Assembly: GCA_022539475.1 (NCBI GenBank)
Contig: VCMS01000040.1
Location: 162,652-226,651, forward strand
Direction: 5' to 3'
Source of the DNA: Gracilaria domingensis
Taxonomy: Eukaryota; Rhodophyta; Florideophyceae; Gracilariales; Gracilariaceae
DNA: 64,000 bases
Shown: positions 10,470 through 20,000 of the stretch, piece by piece
Numbering within the stretch: position 1 is the first letter of the stretch
Layout: each line of letters starts with the position of its first letter
Made by a program: the position numbers and the translations under genes
Notes under the pieces: generated by a model
What the model was told of the DNA's origin: nothing
Seen by the model: the letters and a program-made list of their open reading frames with translations, nothing else
Database searches by the model: none

Positions 10470-11255
10470 CCAACCTGGTCGAAGAAAAGCTCAAGATCTA
10501 CAGTAGATAGGCCCACGTTGAGAAGAGGAATATGTATGAATGGTCTAGTTCTGTGCAGCATGATCGCAGCTCCTGAACTCTTGACTAATGACGAAGCGCA
10601 GCAGGTCTTTCAGTTTCCATACATAATGTTAGATGTAATACCTTTTTCATGTTAATATTATGCAGGTCACAGATCATGCACCTTACTAGCAAGGCACAAG
10701 ATGACGCTAGAATTGCTGTTGTTTCATGAAAAAGACGCCAGTCTGTACTCTTAACCGATAAATGGGGGCTTCTCTCCTATCACAGTTCGGATTTCTGCTA
10801 CCATCACGCTGGCGGTTATTCCGTAGGAATGAGTTGGGTGTGGCGTTTATCCATCGCTTCCTACGTAAGTTTGAATTTATGTGCGGTAGTAACTGTTCAA
10901 CACAGGCGGCGGAAGTAATCCTTCTTACAACCGCTTCAGTCTGCAGTAAGCAAGGCAAGCTTCACGACGTTCCGCATTCATGAATCGATAGAAAGGAAAC
11001 AAAGAGCTTTTCCCGTGACGCTTGATCCAGTTCCCTCTCGCTTACAATGCTCTTAAGAGGCTGCATCGAGTACAAGACTATGTATGCACAAAAACAGCCG
11101 AAAATGACGTTCGTTTGATCACGCCATTGACGACCTCGACCTTAACGCCTGAGATAATAACTGTGAATTCATTCCGATTAACTTCGTAGCGACTCCAACA
11201 CACAGGCTTGTTAAGTACACGAACAACTGCTCACTGGCTTCATCGAGAACAGCAA
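10470..11255. other. Intergenic stretch, nothing recognised
   Basis: Between the start of the coiled-coil gene and the 3' end of the GPx-like gene. Only short frames (under 110 codons) occur, none resembling a known protein. No repeat or RNA gene was seen. Confidence 0.5.
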
Positions 11256-11972
11256 TTATTCAAAACGTACAAAGTCCGCCAGATCGCTGTCGCCTTCAGT
11301 GCTTTCCGCTATCTCTTTCGGTTCAACTCCGTAGCCATCCTGTATCTGTGCCGCGATCTCATCACGAAGAAACTGATAAGTGGTTAGCAAGTCATATCGC
11401 CCGACCGGAACCCCATTTCGATTAAATAAGAACTTTCCATGAAAGTTCCAGATAATATCTCCTGGAAAATAATGACAACCAAGAGCGAAGGCCTCATTCC
11501 ACTCCAAATCTGTCTTTGTAAACAGCTTAATATTCTTGTTATACTTTCCGTAGACGAATTTCTTGATCTCCTTCAACGGTCGCGTTTCTCTTTGACCGTA
11601 CCAATTGCTCGGAAAAGCCAGAACCTCGAGCCCAGACCCATGGTACTCCTCGAGAAGGTCGGATATCATCTTGTAGTTTTCATCTGTCCGAGAGTCTTCC
11701 GAGGCCACGTTTACCACAAATACAACCTTCCCCTCAAGGGTTGAAAAGTCGAACGCTTCAAAGTCAATATCTCGTATTGAAGTTGCTTCAAACAATGAGC
11801 GCGGAATTTTCGGATCCGGTTTGAATCCTCGCCTCATACGCAAAGCTCGTGGCACCATTCGGGTGGAACGATGCCTCCCAGTATCTGAACGGCGACAAAT
11901 GCCATTCAGTGCGTTCTTATTCAGGAAGCTGTTGAATGTGGGAGTTGTGCTGAAAGCAGCCATGCCACACAT
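11256..11972 (-). CDS. Glutathione-peroxidase-like protein lacking catalytic residues
   Basis: A 238-residue protein with a thioredoxin/GPx fold from about residue 55 and an N-terminal Arg/Ser-rich extension of about 50 residues that could target it to an organelle. The GPx blocks are recognisable: NVASEDSRT (canonical NVASxCGxT), LEVLAFPSNWYGQ (canonical LEVLAFPCNQFGQ) and WNFHGKFLFNRNG. Of the catalytic tetrad Cys/Sec-Gln-Trp-Asn, the peroxidatic position is Asp93 and the Gln position is Trp124, while Trp175-Asn176 remain. The second conserved Cys is Ser122. Classical peroxidase activity is therefore unlikely. The frame is intact, so this looks like a maintained pseudoenzyme and not decay. 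Starts are Met1 at 11972 or Met4 at 11963. Confidence 0.88.
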   Translation of the reverse strand: MCGMAAFSTTPTFNSFLNKNALNGICRRSDTGRHRSTRMVPRALRMRRGFKPDPKIPRSLFEATSIRDIDFEAFDFSTLEGKVVFVVNVASEDSRTDENYKMISDLLEEYHGSGLEVLAFPSNWYGQRETRPLKEIKKFVYGKYNKNIKLFTKTDLEWNEAFALGCHYFPGDIIWNFHGKFLFNRNGVPVGRYDLLTTYQFLRDEIAAQIQDGYGVEPKEIAESTEGDSDLADFVRFE

Positions 11973-12484
11973 ACGGATACCAAAGAGATTCAGGTATCCA
12001 ATCTCTCGTTCACAGCAGCTACTTCTCCAAAGTTAGAACCGTACGTAGTTACTCTTAAACACTTCAAATACCAAGTGTACAAAGGTAGTTCAAAGGAAGC
12101 TGGTATTGTCGCAGATGCTAAAGCCACATTGTTGCGGGTTGAGATCAAAGCTGTCCGTTTCTTTCGTGATCCATGCACGACGCTACCCTTAGTACATGAA
12201 ATGTTAGGGTTGTTTGTCGCACAGGCAATTACAGTGCGTGTACGTGCACAATTCATTGATCTTTGTTGGAGATGGTGATTGCGAAGATGATACGGATCCT
12301 AGAGCTAGACCCAGCCGCTCAACGGAGAAGAGCTATGCGTATGCTCGGTACGGTACGCGGCGAACCATTTCATGCGGGCACAACTTGCCAGATCTTCTTC
12401 ACGTCTCGGTAAAACGCCTTCATCGCCCATTCAGTAAGCGCTCGCAGGTTGTCTTTGTCGGGTGCTCCATCGCCTCAACCAGTC
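11973..12484. other. Divergent promoter region of the GPx-like and bS16 genes
   Basis: About 0.5 kb between two divergent starts. No TATA box or conserved repeat was recognised. A short 5' UTR exon for bS16 is possible but not shown. Confidence 0.45.
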
Positions 12485-12921
12485 ATGGTCGTCCGCATAC
12501 GTCTGGCAAGATGGGGTCAAATACATCGCCCATTCTACAGAATTGTCGCGGCTGATGCTCGTGCAAAGCGCGATGGAAGGTTCATAGAAGTCTTGGGCAC
12601 GTACAACCCAATGTCGCATTCCCGACATGAGGCGGCTAGTAATATCAAACGCGTATGTCTTAACGTTGAAAGAATCAAGTACTGGGTGTCAGTAGGGGCG
12701 CAGCCTTCAGATACTGGTAAGTAATGCATGCGAACATTCCCTCACACGAAAGCCATCTCTAACTTAATAATCATGTAGTTTCCAGGTTACTGGGTACCGC
12801 CGGTGTCTTACCGTTTTCTCCAAGGGTTACCGCTGGTAAGGAGACAAGCCGAAACACTAATGTTCAAAGGGCGTTTTCCACCAGGGTAGGTTTAACTGGT
12901 TTGCGAGCGCTAGTCAGATGA
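12485..12921 (+). CDS. Ribosomal protein bS16, probably mitochondrial (two exons)
   Basis: Small-subunit ribosomal protein. Exon 1 is 12485-12716 and exon 2 is 12779-12921, with a 62-nt intron at 12717-12778 that starts GTAAGT and ends TAG, with CTAAC-like branch sequence before it. Joining gives 124 residues. The junction rebuilds the family block PSDTVSRLLG, which confirms the splice. N-terminal [11 protein letters not shown] and the block [18 protein letters not shown] are typical bS16. Red algal plastids usually carry their own rps16, so the nuclear copy is inferred to be mitochondrial. The C-terminal 30 residues are a basic extension. An ORF read without splicing would end four residues after the junction. 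Confidence 0.93.
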
Positions 12922-13138
12922 ACTGCTTTTAGCGGCTTGATGCAACTCAAGCCCAATTCAAAGTTCTGGAATAGTTAGGACAAGCGACATGATCAAGGGA
13001 AGCCCCGACGATCTGATATCTTCTTTCACAATCATGAGGATTCCAAAACGATTGCTGAATGAAGTTTGAGGCATTTCCTATTTCAGTGTCTCGTAGATTT
13101 CTGAATCTCATATCATTACTGCGATGTATTGAGTACAG

Positions 13139-14308
13139 CTAAGCGCTGCTCGGAATGACCGCCAAATACTTTTTTCCATCTCGATCATCTATTCGGATGA
13201 CCGCCTTCAAGTCCGCTATCGTTCGTCCACTCATTCGTTCCCTTCTCAACATACGATTGACTTCGTTCACGAGACTCTCATCAACCGCACGTCCTTTGAA
13301 CCGTGATAACAACTCTGTTTGTATTGTGGCCAATTCTTTTCTCATTTCTTCAAATGCTTGTCCTGTTGCCTTCATGACGGGCGGGACAGATATTTCCTTT
13401 AGATCAGCTTCTGTTAAGAGACCAATCCGTCTTCTAAATATGTCATTCCCCAAAGCGCTACGCAAGCCAGTCGTCAACATCGCATTGCCTGCCCAAAAAA
13501 GCACGAGTCCTGAAGGCAGTTGTGTGGTTACCGACAGCGATACAACAGAAAGCACTTGGAATGAACGTAGAATAAATCTGCCAACAGTTATTGGGAGCTT
13601 CTGAACTGGATGAAGTTTCTGCGAAGCGACGGCCCCGGGCTCCAAGTTCCACAGCCACAATCCCGTCGTAAGCAACGGTAGAGAACTAGTTGGATCCGGT
13701 GCACTCAAGTCTGCAAGCCATGCCAAAGAAGTCCCGCTCCATCCATTGTTAGCTCTAACGAAAAGCTCACGCATCCCAAGCGAGGCAGATAGGATGAGGG
13801 GTAAATGGACTGTGAGGTGCCATCTGAACTGCTGCCATGACGATGTCCCAACTGATCGCAGCGCTATTTTGCGTAGACGACGATAAGTGTAATACTTTTG
13901 TGCAAGAGTTCCCGGAGAGTTCCGCACAAAGTGCTGAATGCGAGGGTCTTCTTTGGCTGCAATTCTTGCGCGACCTTGATGAAGTTGATTGTGATACAAT
14001 AGCGGCAGGGATAAGCCACGAATTACTATAGAAATCAAAGGGATTGTTAGAGACCACGAACAGTCGATTGGAATGGCTTCATGAAATGCTTGCAGATTGT
14101 CTGCTGCAGCTCTAGAGAATTCGTCTACGTTGGACAAAATGGACGACGAAGGTGCCGTAGGCATCGATGTCGACGTCGAGAGATTGCGAGGAGAGCAACG
14201 ATTAGGGAAAGCCCAGAGCGGAAGTCTTAGTAGCTTCGCACGGTCAAACCCATTGTAACAGCCAGCAGAAAACGATCTTCCCCGTAGTAGACCATATCTC
14301 AAGACCAT
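13139..14308 (-). CDS. Oxa1/YidC-family membrane insertase, Cox18-like
   Basis: About 389 residues from the ATG at 14308 (the open frame continues upstream only to a TTG). Residues 1-60 are Arg/Ser-rich, as in a mitochondrial presequence. Hydrophobic segments lie near residues 85-110, 190-215 and 265-310, and the block LPSGLVLFWAGNAMLT is the characteristic last YidC/Oxa1 helix. The C-terminal 90 residues are charged and soluble. The modest similarity and the matrix tail suggest Cox18 (export of Cox2 tails) over Oxa1 or the plastid Alb3, but this is inference. Gene converges on bS16. Confidence 0.8.
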   Translation of the reverse strand: MVLRYGLLRGRSFSAGCYNGFDRAKLLRLPLWAFPNRCSPRNLSTSTSMPTAPSSSILSNVDEFSRAAADNLQAFHEAIPIDCSWSLTIPLISIVIRGLSLPLLYHNQLHQGRARIAAKEDPRIQHFVRNSPGTLAQKYYTYRRLRKIALRSVGTSSWQQFRWHLTVHLPLILSASLGMRELFVRANNGWSGTSLAWLADLSAPDPTSSLPLLTTGLWLWNLEPGAVASQKLHPVQKLPITVGRFILRSFQVLSVVSLSVTTQLPSGLVLFWAGNAMLTTGLRSALGNDIFRRRIGLLTEADLKEISVPPVMKATGQAFEEMRKELATIQTELLSRFKGRAVDESLVNEVNRMLRRERMSGRTIADLKAVIRIDDRDGKKYLAVIPSSA

Positions 14309-14906
14309 TGGATACAACGAAAATAAGGGCAAAGATATAGTACAGATGAGATAAAACTCTGGTTTCTTTGAATTGGTGGCTGACGAGGCGAACGTCAGGC
14401 GGTGCAAACTCTTGAAGTCCTCACTGTTGACCAGCTTGTGGGTTGTCCTGGTCTCTCATCAGTGATGAAGACAAATGAAAGATCTGTGTGAAATTTGATC
14501 AGGATTTCACAACAGCATGGTAAACGCAAGATTTCGCGTGAACGCTTGTTTAGACGCAGTGAGCCTATACATGTATCTATATTAACGCGTGAACGCGTTC
14601 ACGTGAACGCTTGTTTAGACTGCGCCTCAGACACCGCCTCAGAATGAATGAATAGATGGATGAATGAATGACGCGTTTATGCTGTAGCAATCTGAAGCTG
14701 AGTACCCTTGTATCTACCTGTAGTTCGGCTCCAAACCGGAGGTTGAAGGTGGACCTAAATTGTCAACCCTTTTTAACTTCAAGCAGTCGTTGAACAACGG
14801 TTGATTTCATTGTGCTAAAGTGTAGCTCACTAGAGTCTCAGGCCTTTGCCCGTTCGTCAGCGACCACCTCTTTATTCGATACCCCGAAATCGGAGTCGTC
14901 TTGACC
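14309..14906. other. Upstream region of the Cox18-like gene with palindromic repeats
   Basis: Contains two copies of an 18-bp direct repeat, a 16-bp palindrome (see 14537-14622) and a GAATGAAT/GATG microsatellite near 14643-14670. No gene is recognised. Confidence 0.55.
14537..14622. repeat. Repeated GTGAACGCTTGTTTAGAC element with 16-bp palindrome
   Basis: The 18-mer GTGAACGCTTGTTTAGAC occurs twice (from about 14539 and about 14603). Adjacent to the second copy is the perfect palindrome CGTGAACGCGTTCACG at 14588-14603. The group sits 230-310 bp upstream of the Cox18-like start and could be a factor-binding array. Confidence 0.8.
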
Positions 14907-15810
14907 CTATTCGAAGTCCATGCGGGTTAGTCGACGCGGTTTGCCGTTCTTGAAGGGGGCTGGCTTGCGGTAAAAGGCAGCCTCTTCGCATGGCTCTTTT
15001 GTGCAGGTATCCGGTTCATCATTTGCGGCCATACACCCATCCGAAGAAAACTGCTTCATGTCGTTGACAAACACGGGATCATAGAAACGGGCTAGTGGAT
15101 CACCACCTTTAATTCGGATGTACGAACATGCCCAGTAGTCAGCAAACAAGCCGAATGGCTTAGGTTCCACTGGCCTATTGTTTTTGATCCGATCACCTCT
15201 TGTGCCGCCATACCAAACCCATCCGAGCACATAATCGCCGTCAGGAACAACGTCAGGAATTGTTATGAATGCAACATAGTACGCTTTCTTCGCCCGATGC
15301 TTTTCACCATCATTCCCGACAAGCGAGAAACCAAACTTATCTCTCGAGAGTTCGTCGCGTCTCGCCTCTCTCGGGAGTGCTCCCCAACAGCTGTAATGAA
15401 ATGCGTTGCGTTCGTGAACGGCTTTGTTCATGATGTCCTCAGGTTTGACCAGAGTGATTCGGATGAAGCCGCCCGGACCGTGGTTGTTTCGTTGGTATTT
15501 GATACCAACCCGCTTTCCGCGCCAATGCACTGCAGCGGGATTGTCGGGACTGTCGAAATTGGAGTAACCACCTTCAGCACCATCCAGCTTGCACGGACCA
15601 GGACAGTCGTCTCCTTCCAGACTGCAATACTATTCACACGAACGTTAGCTTCTATCCTGTTAACGACAATCCATGGTTCTATACAGAAAGAAGTCGCGTT
15701 TCACTTACCCCAGGAGAAATAGGCTGCGGTTCGCCCATGGTGGAATGGCACAAAGCAATGTGAATCAGCATCAAGCCCGTCGCCACGAAGGTATACTGCG
15801 TTAGAGCCAT
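14907..15810 (-). CDS. Secreted lytic polysaccharide monooxygenase-like protein (two exons)
   Basis: Exon 1 is 15709-15810, exon 2 is 14907-15629, and the 79-nt intron 15630-15708 starts GTAAGT and ends TAG. The product has 274 residues. Residues 1-21 are a signal peptide ending in IALC. Cleavage leaves His22 as the mature N-terminus (HSTMGEPQP), the hallmark of copper LPMOs. The second His of the copper brace is probably His112 in NAFHYSCWG, and the conserved aromatic near the C-terminus is in ADYWACSYIRI, comparable with the YMNCA block of AA11 enzymes. LPMOs cleave crystalline polysaccharides oxidatively. The AA family and substrate (cellulose, chitin or a red algal wall polymer) are not resolved. 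A TATA box lies 100 bp upstream. The exon 2 frame alone would miss His22. Confidence 0.82.
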
Positions 15811-15908
15811 TTTTGTTTGATACGTTCCGTGCCAGTTCTCGTTTGTCGCGTTGCGTTGCGAAATGGAGTAGCTTGGAAGCTCGATGCATGATGAAGAACT
15901 GAAGCTGG

Positions 15909-15916
15909 TTTATATA
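15909..15916 (-). promoter_or_regulatory. TATA box of the LPMO-like gene
   Basis: TATATAAA on the minus strand about 100 bp upstream of the ATG at 15810. Spacing fits a short 5' UTR of about 70 nt. Confidence 0.65.
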
Positions 15917-15924
15917 GTCAAGGT

Positions 15925-16250
15925 GCTAGTCTCAATCTCGGGAACGTGTGTCGTGTCTGCAGATTAGCGCCGGAGCACTGGCTCACGAGCTACGGCGCTT
16001 TGTTTCTGAAGCCCCCTGGTAATGATGAATGCGATGCATTTTCGCCTTAACGACTTCGTCTAGCCTGCAACTCGGTGTGAAACTAGGGAACGGTGCTGTG
16101 TTTTTGCGGATAAGAATCACGGCAGTGCTCTCAGCAGCTACGGTGCTTTGTTTCTGAAGTCCCCCTGGAAATGGTGAAGGCGATGCATTATGGTCAAACG
16201 GATTGATGCAAACCGGAAACTGGTCTCAATCTAGGGAAGAGTGCGCATCG
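15925..16250. repeat. Diverged tandem repeat, unit about 145 bp, two to three copies
   Basis: The block GCTTTGTTTCTGAAG followed by CCCCCTGG and then GATGCATT recurs at about 15990-16040 and about 16145-16190. Each copy is preceded by a related segment (TCTCAATCTCGGGAA, then GAAACTAGGGAA, then TCTCAATCTAGGGAA near 16215). The third copy is partial. No coding potential is seen. Confidence 0.7.
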
Positions 16251-16730
16251 ATGATGCCTTTAGGTTTCCAGCTAGTGTGGTATTGAGGGCCACGGCGTCC
16301 ATCTCCACGGTGCACTAAGAGCGCAGAGCGTACAACGTGGCATGAGCGATAGAGCTCATGGAAAGTGAAACTGACTTTTATCTTTATTGCAGCGCACCGT
16401 GAAACATACGTCACGGTGAGGGAGGCTGTCCACCTTGTCTAATCATGGGTCACCTTTGCATCATTGCATGACAGAAAGTCATTGGTTCAACGAAGGCGAC
16501 CGAGTGTTTCTTAGCGTCACAAACCATGGACTCAGTGTCCAACACCATGACTTCTCTGCGGAGTGTAGGTGACGTGGCTCTTTTCAAAGCTTCGCGGTTT
16601 CATCGTTTGAGAGTCCATAATCCTTGGTTCTGCAGGTTTCAAGAGCACAATCAACACAAGAAACAACAATCAAGGTAAGGTTTGTACCAGTGGAAGCCAT
16701 CGCTATCTTATGGCTTCAGGAAGACCGTCA

Positions 16731-16787
16731 TCTGTGAACAGTATTCAGCGACTACCCAGGGGGTAGTCACTGAATACTGTTCACAGA
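16731..16787. repeat. 57-nt hairpin, 26-bp arms with one mismatch
   Basis: Left arm 16731-16756 and right arm 16762-16787 pair at 25 of 26 positions around a 5-nt loop. The arms begin TCTGTGAACAGTATTCAG and end at GACTACC. It lies in a gene-free stretch between the LPMO-like gene and the ABC transporter. It could be a small-RNA precursor, a foldback repeat or a cruciform site. Confidence 0.9.
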
Positions 16788-17039
16788 TAGTACTACCTAC
16801 AGTACTTATCCTAAGGGCACAATGTGCACACGAACTGTTGAACAGAAGACAGAGATGCTTGTATATTAGGTTGAATGTCTGCATAATACTACTATGTGGA
16901 AGTGGCTTCAGTGCTCGTGACTACGAACTACGAGCGCGAAGGAACTACAAGGGCATGGCCTTGTAGGACAATGAGAAAGTTGAAGATATGAGCGATCCTC
17001 GAGGGTTAATCCTTAGCCCTCTGCCTTACCCTGAGTACC

Positions 17040-20000
17040 TTACACATCTGAAATCTGGTGTTCAACCAACTTTGAGTACTCTCCATTTCTGCGCATAAGT
17101 GCTTCATGATCTCCGAGTTCGACAACAACTCCTCTTCGGACTACTGCGATGACATCTGCATTCCGGATGGTAGATAACCTGTGCGCCACGAGAACCGTGG
17201 TTCTTCCCTGAATCGCATTTTCGAGGGCTGACTGTACAGACTTCTCACTCTCACTATCCAAAGCGCTTGTTGCTTCATCTAATAATAGCAACGGTGGCTT
17301 TCGAATCAGACTCCTTGCGATTGCTACGCGCTGTCTCTGCCCTCCACTCAATGATTCTCCCCTTGTCCCCACAGGCGTGTTGTATCCTTGTGGTAACATT
17401 TGGATAAAATCGTGCGCGTTCGCCAGCTTGGCAGCCTCTTCCACATCATTGATCGTTATAACACTTTCACCTCCAAGATGCGCCCCGTAAGCGATATTAT
17501 CGAATATGGATCTATTGAAAAGCTCAGGCTCTTGAGATACGAGTCCCATAGTACTTCGGAGACTTTGGATGTTGATGAGATCCACATCTTTGTCGTCAAA
17601 TTTGATACTTCCCCTTCGAATGGAGTAGAATCGTTCCAACAAGGAAATGACCGTACTCTTGCCATCACCGCTCGGTCCAACTACAGCGATGGTTTTCCCG
17701 CGATCAATGTCCAAGCTAAGACCACGAAGAACCCGACTGTCTGGTCTTCTCGGATACTCGAAACACACGTTCTTCAGTGACACCCCACTTCCAATTCCAT
17801 GAATATTCTCTCCGTGTGGGGTGGTTGGGTCAATTTCGCTCTGACGATCGATCAATCGGAAGATGTGCGTGGCTCCCAGTTTCGCCGCGACAATATCTGG
17901 AAGAAACGCAGCGGCGCCACCCAACATTGCTGCACTGAACATCAGAGCCAAAGTGCTTGTAAACATTTCGTCGTAATCACAATATCCATCCTCAACAAAC
18001 TTACCCCCAGCCTTATAAGTTGCGTACCAAATCATGGACTTGCAGAACTCTGAAAAGCCGTACGCCAATCCGTTCACAATACCGCTCTTGCGCTTAGCCT
18101 GAAGAGTGCTGTCGATCTTCTCCTTGTAACGGGAGACGAACACATCTTCTACCCCAAGGTACCGGACTGTGGAAACGTCATCCACAGCTTCTACTGCAAT
18201 TCCGTTGGCAGCAGCAAACACTTTCCGAGTGCCAGAATCGATGCCCGCGGAAACCTGTACCTCAAAGTAACCACCGAGAATGTTTCCAGGAATAATCGCG
18301 AGAACGATCAAAGCGAGGCGCCAACAGGTAGCAAATGAAATTATCAAGCCAGCGCAAAGAGCGGCAAGAACGTTCATTGTGATGCCGAGAAGATCTCCAG
18401 TAAGGCCTTTGACCGCAGTTGCCTCAGCAGAAAGAAGTTGAGTAAGTGACCCAACGGAATTCTCTTGAAGATCAAAGTACCCCATCTCCTGTTTGAGCAA
18501 AGCACGGAAGGCGAGGCGGCGAAGTTTGATGGTTAGCACTTCTCCAGAAACGTGCAGTGCGCTATATTGCAAGAAGTTGCCAACTAGAGCCATCCCGGCA
18601 AGAATCAAAAACGCCACACACCACTTGCGAATACCACTGGTGCTGTTGTCGCGAAGCATGACATCAATTACTTGTGTTAAAGGAATTGACGTAAGAGGCA
18701 ATACAACGGCTTGGAGAATAGAACCGAAAACACCAATCGCTATAAGGGGCCACTCGCTGCGGTTCAACCAAAGGGCTCGTCGGAACAGCTTCTTGTCAAA
18801 GGGTGGTTTCTCGTCGTCCTCTCTTGCACGTTGGGCTGATTGAGATACAGAGTCTGTCAGAGTCTTGCTAATACTCATGGGAGCGGATTCTTTGCTTGCA
18901 AGGGGCTGCCCAAACATTTGCTCCTCTCGACTCTCATCATCAGCTAGCTCTCGTCTTTCTCTTTCAAACTTCTCTCTCTCAATATTTTGCAGCTCCATTA
19001 GCTTCTTGTAGAAGCCACCTTCTCGACGAATCAGCTCCAGATGAGACCCTCTTTCTAGCACGACACCGTCTCCAATGCATGATATGGAATTTGAGCCCCG
19101 GACAGTGCTTAGACGATGCGCTATAGTGATTGTCGTGCGCCCGATAGAAGCTTTCTCCAAGGCGTTTTGTACAATCTTCTCGCTCCTGGCATCCAAACTA
19201 GCTGTAGACTCATCGAGAATTAGAATCTTCGGATTGCGCACTATTGCTCGCGCGATACAAATCCTCTGCTTCTGACCGCCGCTCAGTAACGCGCCACGTT
19301 CACCAAGAACAGTATCATACCCCTCAGGCAGTTTCGAAATAAAGGCGTGCGCATTGGCAACCCTTGCGGCTTCCACAATTTGCTCGTCGGTAACTCGACG
19401 TGGTTCCACGACCCGCTTCCCAGATTTGGGGTCGATAGAAAACTCCACTCCTGCACCAAGTGCAATGTTTTCTTTGATAGAGAGCTTGAACAGCGAAGGA
19501 GTCTGAGCAACGATACCCATTTGCGCTCTCAACCAGCACACGTTGTATTCGCGAAGGTCCACATCATCCAGGGTCACACTTCCACTCGTTGGGTCGTACA
19601 ACCGCATGACTAGACGAGCAATAGTAGATTTTCCACACCCCGACTTGCCGACAAACGCTTCCGAAGTACCTGCCGGAATGTCCAGGTTGAACTTCCTAAG
19701 CACCATCTCACGATCTTCAACATTGTCCAACTGGTAGCTGAAATCAACGTCATGAAAGCGCAACGCCCCGGTGATCTCACGATCGGGTACACGTCCAGCT
19801 TCGTAATCGAGCGGGTCAATCTCACTCTTTCGTTCAATTATCTCAAACACTCGCGGCGCGGCCGCCTGCGCAACGGGGATCGATTTAAACGCGGGACCAG
19901 CCGTGCCCAACGAGCTGGCGCCAATCGCAACCGACAAGAACACGAGCAGAACATCTCCCGCCGAAATTTCACCGTCGCGCACGAGACGAGAGCCGTACCA

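Larger units (their letters stand above)
15811..17039. other. Intergenic region with diverged repeats and a hairpin
   Basis: Holds the LPMO promoter, a diverged tandem repeat at 15925-16250 and the 57-nt hairpin at 16731-16787. Short open frames are unsupported. Confidence 0.6.
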
